Origin: UMGS1307 sp964523005
GTDB lineage: Bacteria; Bacillota; Clostridia; Oscillospirales; CAG-382
Direction of reading: 5' to 3'
Length of the DNA stretch: 25,456 bases
Assembly (NCBI GenBank): GCA_964523005.1
Contig: CAZFZL010000005.1
Coordinates: 1 to 25,456 of the forward strand
The notes under the pieces are model-generated. The model made no database searches, was not told the origin of the DNA, and saw only the letters and a program-made list of their open reading frames with translations. A program made the position numbers and the translations under genes. Shown one piece after another: positions 21,891 through 25,456 of the stretch (the first letter of the stretch is position 1; each line of letters starts with the position of its first letter).

Positions 21891-23333
21891 TTATTCGTAA
21901 TAGTCGTCGTCAGCATCATCGTCGTCATCATCTACATAATAATACACGCGACGCTTTCCGGAACCGCCTTCCGCTTTGCGTGCTTTTTTCCGTTTTATCC
22001 GCCGTACTGTCTTTACAATTTTGAGCACTATACTCAGCAGGATATACAACGCAATGAGTGAAACGAATATAATCCCGGCTGTTTTCATGCCCTTGCTGAA
22101 CAGCACTGACTGTATTTTTGCCCATATATAAAGCATTTCGCTTCTGTCGACGGAGGATGTAAGCACAACGTCGGTCGTTCCCATCAACGTATTGCCGTAC
22201 CAGATTTCCACAATTCCGATTTTATCGTCCTTCGTGACAGGTGCCTCAAGTCCCGCCTGCGCTTCATCGGTGAGGGTAATGACCCTTGAGATCTTTTCCG
22301 CGTCGAACTCAGTCGTCTTGACGAGAAATTCTATCGTCTCGGCAGGGTGGTAGGACACCGCCTCGCTTGAGCTCGACATGGTTACTTCGATCTGTCCGAG
22401 CAGATTTGACGAAGAAACGAGCGTTTGGTATCCGAAGCCGCTGCACCAGCCGAAAACATCGGCGGCATCGTTAAAGCACATTATGTGATCTGTGTCTTCG
22501 GTTGAAACCGCGACAGACGTTGAACCCATGAGCACCACGAGAAAAGTAAGCTCATCCTTGACAACGGCGGTAAACAGGCAGTGACCCGCTTCCTCAGTAT
22601 AAGTATACATAAGTCCCACAGCTTCCGAGCTGTAGTATTTAGAGGTAAGTATCTTCGAGATGAGATGGTTTTTATTGTTCATTGCGCGTGACGACGATTT
22701 ATTTGTCGCACGCATCGTATATCTTGTGACCTTGGTCATCTCGACAAGCTCGTTACGGGCGTAAAAGGCGCTCAGCACGAGAGACGCGTCGTATGCTGTA
22801 GTTTCACCGCCTGCGCCGTCGAAGCCGGTGCAGTTGATATAATTAGTATTTTCGGCGCCGAGCTCGTCCGCTTTTTTGTTCATCAGCTCAACGAATTTTT
22901 CTTCAGTGCCGGCAACATACATAGCCAGCGCAAGGCATGCGTCGTTCGCGTTGCTCACGAGAAGGGAATACAACAGCTCTGCGATAGTGACTTCCTCATC
23001 TTTTTGAAGATTGATGTTTGCCACGCCTGAAAACTGCTTTGAGATTTCACTCGGTATAGTATATGTTGTGCTTGAAATGTCTTTCCCGACGGTTTCCATA
23101 TATTCGACCACGAGCAGCGCCGTCATAAGCTTTGCGCTTCCGGCGGGAGCGGTAGGTACGAGCGGATTCTTTTCAAGAAGCTTCTGATTGTTGTCCGCGC
23201 ACGTCACGACAACCTGCTTGCTGTTGAGGGTGTTTTTAAAAACGTCATCGGCTTCCGAAGCAAAGCACACAGAGGAAAAAGACGAAATAAATATTAGAAC
23301 GGCTGCCAGCGCCGTAATGAACCTTTTGGTCAT
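21891..23333 (-). CDS. S11-family (DacF-like) PBP homologue lacking all catalytic motifs
   Basis: This 480-residue protein has a signal peptide (MTKRFITALAAVLIFISSF), an S11 D,D-carboxypeptidase-like domain, a beta domain, a membrane anchor (about residues 420-445), a basic stretch and a poly-Asp tail (DDDDDDADDD). The fold is clear (KLMTALLVVEYM, AELLYSLL, NDACLALA, FVELMNKKADELG, TTAYDASLVL, EEAGHCLFTAV). Each catalytic motif is altered, however. SxxK is G65-S-A-K68, so the nucleophile position is Gly. SxN is N128-A-N130. KTG is M242-Y-T244. The family trims peptidoglycan stem peptides, but this member should not. It may bind peptidoglycan or act as a scaffold. I chose the ATG at 23331-23333, with AAGGAG seven bases upstream. 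Confidence 0.87.
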   Translation of the reverse strand: MTKRFITALAAVLIFISSFSSVCFASEADDVFKNTLNSKQVVVTCADNNQKLLEKNPLVPTAPAGSAKLMTALLVVEYMETVGKDISSTTYTIPSEISKQFSGVANINLQKDEEVTIAELLYSLLVSNANDACLALAMYVAGTEEKFVELMNKKADELGAENTNYINCTGFDGAGGETTAYDASLVLSAFYARNELVEMTKVTRYTMRATNKSSSRAMNNKNHLISKILTSKYYSSEAVGLMYTYTEEAGHCLFTAVVKDELTFLVVLMGSTSVAVSTEDTDHIMCFNDAADVFGWCSGFGYQTLVSSSNLLGQIEVTMSSSSEAVSYHPAETIEFLVKTTEFDAEKISRVITLTDEAQAGLEAPVTKDDKIGIVEIWYGNTLMGTTDVVLTSSVDRSEMLYIWAKIQSVLFSKGMKTAGIIFVSLIALYILLSIVLKIVKTVRRIKRKKARKAEGGSGKRRVYYYVDDDDDDADDDYYE

Positions 23334-23366
23334 CCTGATGCTCCTTCTCAAAAACATTCTTTTTAG

Positions 23367-23395
23367 ATAATACCATAAAAAGCGCAGATTGTCAC
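23367..23395 (-). promoter_or_regulatory. Promoter of the S11-like gene
   Basis: Minus strand: GTGACA (23390-23395), a 17-bp spacer, and TATTAT (23367-23372). It sits just after the ribF stop codon, with no clear terminator between. Confidence 0.6.
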
Positions 23396-23402
23396 TCTTT
23401 TT

Positions 23403-24308
23403 TTAGAAAATAATTGTATCTTTTTTATGAACGGGCAGCTGCAGCACCGTCTGCTTGTCCTTTTCTATCTGCCGTGCGAGTTCCTCAAGCGAAGCAAAAC
23501 GCTTTTCCGGTCGTATATAGTCGGTCAGAGAAACGGTTATTTCTTTTCCGTACAGCTCATCCCCGGCATATCCGAGTATATGTGTTTCGGCGTTTGGCAC
23601 GCCCGCGCCTACGGTAGGACGCACGCCGACGTTGGTGACGGAACGGTAAGTGCCGCTGTCTGTCGTACAGACAGAAGCATAAACGCCGTATCGAGGCTCC
23701 TGACAGCCCGAGTACAGCGACTGGTTTACCGTAGCGGCGTTTAGCCTTCTGCCAAGCCGATTGCCGGCATTCACCTTTGAATGTATAAAGTAACAGCAGC
23801 CGAGCATTTTTGCCGCGTTTGCGGGGTTTCCGAGCGAAAGCTCTTTTTTTATCGCCGTCGTGCTCACCGGCTCACAGCCGAGACTTACACACCCGACGGT
23901 GACGAGCCTTACGCCTCGCGCGCCGAGCAGCGCTCCGAGCAGCTTTGTGTCGCCAACTGCGCCTTTACCAAACCTGAAATCGTTTCCGCATACTACGCTG
24001 CGCAAAGAAAGAGGGAAGAGCACTTCGTTTACGAAAGTTTCCGGCTCCATCGCACACAGCGACGCAAAATCAGCGCGTATGATTTCTTCTGCACCGACCG
24101 CCGGCGAGCGAAGGATCATATCGTTTATTTCAGGCGGATACAGGCGAGCAAAATCGGGTGTTCCTTCGCGAGTATGGTGTGTAAAAGTAAACACCGTTCT
24201 GCGCGCGTCGTCTCCAAGCAGGGCGATAAGGCGGCGATGTCCTATGTGTACGCCGTCAAAATTCCCGATCGTGATATTACGCTCCCCGGGCGTTTCAATA
24301 AAGCTCAA
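23403..24308 (-). CDS. ribF: Bifunctional riboflavin kinase / FAD synthetase (RibF)
   Basis: This enzyme makes FMN and FAD from riboflavin. The N-terminal adenylyltransferase domain shows IGNFDGVHIGHRR, VFTFTHHTREG, VVCGNDFRFGKGAVGD and VSTTAIKKELSLGN. The C-terminal kinase domain shows NVGVRPTV, AETHILGY (catalytic Glu), ELYGKEITVSL and FASLEELARQIEKD. The usual GFPTAN loop reads LNAATVN, keeping Thr and Asn but not Pro. The start is TTG at 24306-24308 (301 residues), eight bases after AAGGA. The longer in-frame reading is only an open frame through the promoter and the divergent gene. Confidence 0.93.
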   Translation of the reverse strand: MSFIETPGERNITIGNFDGVHIGHRRLIALLGDDARRTVFTFTHHTREGTPDFARLYPPEINDMILRSPAVGAEEIIRADFASLCAMEPETFVNEVLFPLSLRSVVCGNDFRFGKGAVGDTKLLGALLGARGVRLVTVGCVSLGCEPVSTTAIKKELSLGNPANAAKMLGCCYFIHSKVNAGNRLGRRLNAATVNQSLYSGCQEPRYGVYASVCTTDSGTYRSVTNVGVRPTVGAGVPNAETHILGYAGDELYGKEITVSLTDYIRPEKRFASLEELARQIEKDKQTVLQLPVHKKDTIIF

Positions 24309-24365
24309 TGCGTTATTCCTTCCGCTTCGGCGCGTCTCTGACGCGCGGTACTCATTATCGTATAT

Positions 24366-24394
24366 ATTATATTTTTTATACGCGGTTCTGTCAA
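24366..24394 (-). promoter_or_regulatory. Consensus promoter of ribF
   Basis: Perfect TTGACA (24389-24394), a 17-bp spacer, and perfect TATAAT (24366-24371) on the minus strand. The 50-base leader contains a 7-bp perfect hairpin, GCGCGTC-aga-GACGCGC, shortly before the ribosome-binding site. No FMN riboswitch could fit. Confidence 0.85.
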
Positions 24395-24474
24395 GTAATT
24401 TTTCATTTATGTACGAAGTATAGATATGTTTTGCCGTGAGTACAATAAAAGAAAAAAGCAGAGGCTGTGAAAAC

Positions 24475-25456
24475 ATGGACGAAAAAGAAAAAGACACCTT
24501 AATGTCGGGAATAAACGCGGTCGTGCTCGCGGGCGGGCGCGGAACACGGCTTTCGCCGCTGACGGATACTATTCCGAAGCCGCTCGCGCCGATCGCAGGC
24601 AGGAGCGCATTCGAACGGATACTTGATCTGCTCGCCGACAACGGGATAACGCACGCCGCAGTAACGACAGGGTACATGGCTCAAAAGCTCAAATCCGTCA
24701 CTCACCCTCGCGTAAAGCTTACTTTTTTCGAAGAAAAAGCCCCTCTTGGAACGGCAGGCGCGGTAAAAAACGCACAGAGCGCGCTCAAAGATACGTTCCT
24801 CGTTATAAGCGGCGATGCTCTGTGTGATTTTGACCTGCGCGACGCGGTGCTAAGGCATGCCGCTTCCGGCGCGAAGCTCACCGTCCTTCTCACCCGAAGT
24901 GCCGACGTAACGGAATACGGGACGGTGACACTCGACAGCGATGGCTTTATAAAGCGTTTTGTCGAAAAGCCGCCGCTGTCAAAGGCGGTCAGCGACCTGG
25001 TCAACAGCGGAATATATATAATGGACAAAAGCGTGCTTGAGCTGATAGGAGACGGGGAGGTGTGTGATTTCTCAAAAGATCTCTTTCCTCGCGTGATGAA
25101 GACCCAGCGCATCAACGCCGTCGTATGCGAGGGCTATTGGTGCGATATCGGCGACCTTTTTGCTTATTACCGTTGTAACGAGGACGCTTATTCCGGAAAA
25201 ATCAAAATGAGCGGAAGGCGTTCTGCCGCAGGCAAAAATCTACGGGTGGGGAAGGGCGCAAAGCTCATCGGAAGCATCATCCACGACGACGTGAGCATCG
25301 GCGAAGGCTCCGTCGTGTGCAGGAGCATTTTGTGTGACGGTGCGCAAATCGGCACTGACTGCAGGATCGGGAGCGGAAGCATAGTGGGTGCCGGAGCGCA
25401 CATTTCCGACGGCGTATCACTCGGACGCAGCAGTCGTATAAAGCCGGGCGCTCATG
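24475..25456 (+). CDS. Sugar-nucleotide pyrophosphorylase (NTP transferase + hexapeptide repeats), 3' end beyond window
   Basis: At least 327 residues are visible with no stop before the window edge. The nucleotidyltransferase signature is AVVLAGGRGTRLSPLTDTIPKPLAPI, quoted in part as GGRGTRLSPLT and PKPLAPI. EKAPLGTAGAV, the metal-binding VISGDALCDFDL, the sugar-side FVEKPP and VNSGIYIMD, and GYWCDIGDLFAYYRCN follow. From about residue 250 hexapeptide-like repeats appear (IGSIIHDDVSIGEGSVVCRSILCDGAQIG, in part). This suits a mannose-1-phosphate guanylyltransferase or glucose-1-phosphate uridylyl/thymidylyltransferase. Clostridial homologues are often fused to a C-terminal phosphomannomutase domain, which would lie outside. 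The ATG at 24475 has GAGG about ten bases upstream; an internal ATG at 24502 lacks one. It is divergent from ribF. Confidence 0.9.
   Translation, partial: MDEKEKDTLMSGINAVVLAGGRGTRLSPLTDTIPKPLAPIAGRSAFERILDLLADNGITHAAVTTGYMAQKLKSVTHPRVKLTFFEEKAPLGTAGAVKNAQSALKDTFLVISGDALCDFDLRDAVLRHAASGAKLTVLLTRSADVTEYGTVTLDSDGFIKRFVEKPPLSKAVSDLVNSGIYIMDKSVLELIGDGEVCDFSKDLFPRVMKTQRINAVVCEGYWCDIGDLFAYYRCNEDAYSGKIKMSGRRSAAGKNLRVGKGAKLIGSIIHDDVSIGEGSVVCRSILCDGAQIGTDCRIGSGSIVGAGAHISDGVSLGRSSRIKPGAH

Noticed and set aside
24309..24394. FMN riboswitch in the ribF leader
   Set aside because: The leader is only about 50 bases and contains just a 7-bp hairpin; none of the conserved FMN aptamer blocks are present.
24309..24677. 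N-terminal extension of RibF
   Set aside because: The longer frame passes back through the ribF promoter and antisense to the nucleotidyltransferase. The TTG at 24308 has a good ribosome-binding site and matches the family start.

Overview
The window looks like a piece of a Gram-positive, low-to-mid GC Bacillota genome of the class Clostridia, probably an uncultured gut-type lineage. Support comes from WhiA, a lipoprotein-anchored solute-binding protein, an S11 PBP-type protein, the MoxR/DUF58/transglutaminase operon, a c-di-GMP-I riboswitch, and strong sigma-A-type promoters (TTGACA/TATAAT, usually with 17-bp spacing). A run of exactly 100 N (12273-12372) inside a tandem repeat shows that this is a draft or metagenome scaffold.

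Layout. 1-3250: tRNA-Leu(CAA) at the edge, a membrane PH-like protein, and an OmpR-type two-component system (minus strand). 3358-4825: a NYN-domain ribonuclease-like gene followed by a small lipoprotein (minus), divergent from murB. 4861-6589: murB-whiA (plus). 6602-10923: moxR - DUF58 - transglutaminase operon (minus). 10969-13532: a long leader with a c-di-GMP-I riboswitch, an intrinsic terminator and repeat hairpins, then a surface protein with Ser/Glu-rich repeats, an SH3-like domain and a phosphodiester glycosidase (NAGPA) domain (plus). 13531-21742: a long minus-strand series: secG, a degenerate RNase R-like protein, a parS site, an orphan sugar-type solute-binding lipoprotein, pgk, tpiA, an RpiR regulator and a YhiN-type flavoprotein. 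21891-24308: a degenerate D-Ala-D-Ala carboxypeptidase-like protein and ribF (minus). 24475-end: the start of a sugar-nucleotide pyrophosphorylase (plus, cut by the window edge).

How it fits together. Much of the content concerns the cell envelope: MurB, WhiA, the MoxR/DUF58/transglutaminase module, the S11-like protein, the NAGPA protein, SecG and the nucleotidyltransferase. Central glycolysis (pgk-tpiA) lies next to a sugar-binding lipoprotein and a sugar-phosphate-type regulator.

Most notable observations: (1) the RNase II/R-family protein beside secG has lost three of four catalytic Asp residues and the SPIRRY motif; (2) the S11 protein has lost all three PBP catalytic motifs; (3) a perfect 16-bp parS palindrome lies in a 26-bp gap; (4) a c-di-GMP riboswitch governs a NAGPA-domain surface protein through an elaborate 290-nt downstream leader; (5) the NYN gene appears to start at a non-canonical ATA codon; (6) murB abuts whiA without the usual rapZ and yvcK. 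All functional statements come from reading motifs by eye; no searches were run.
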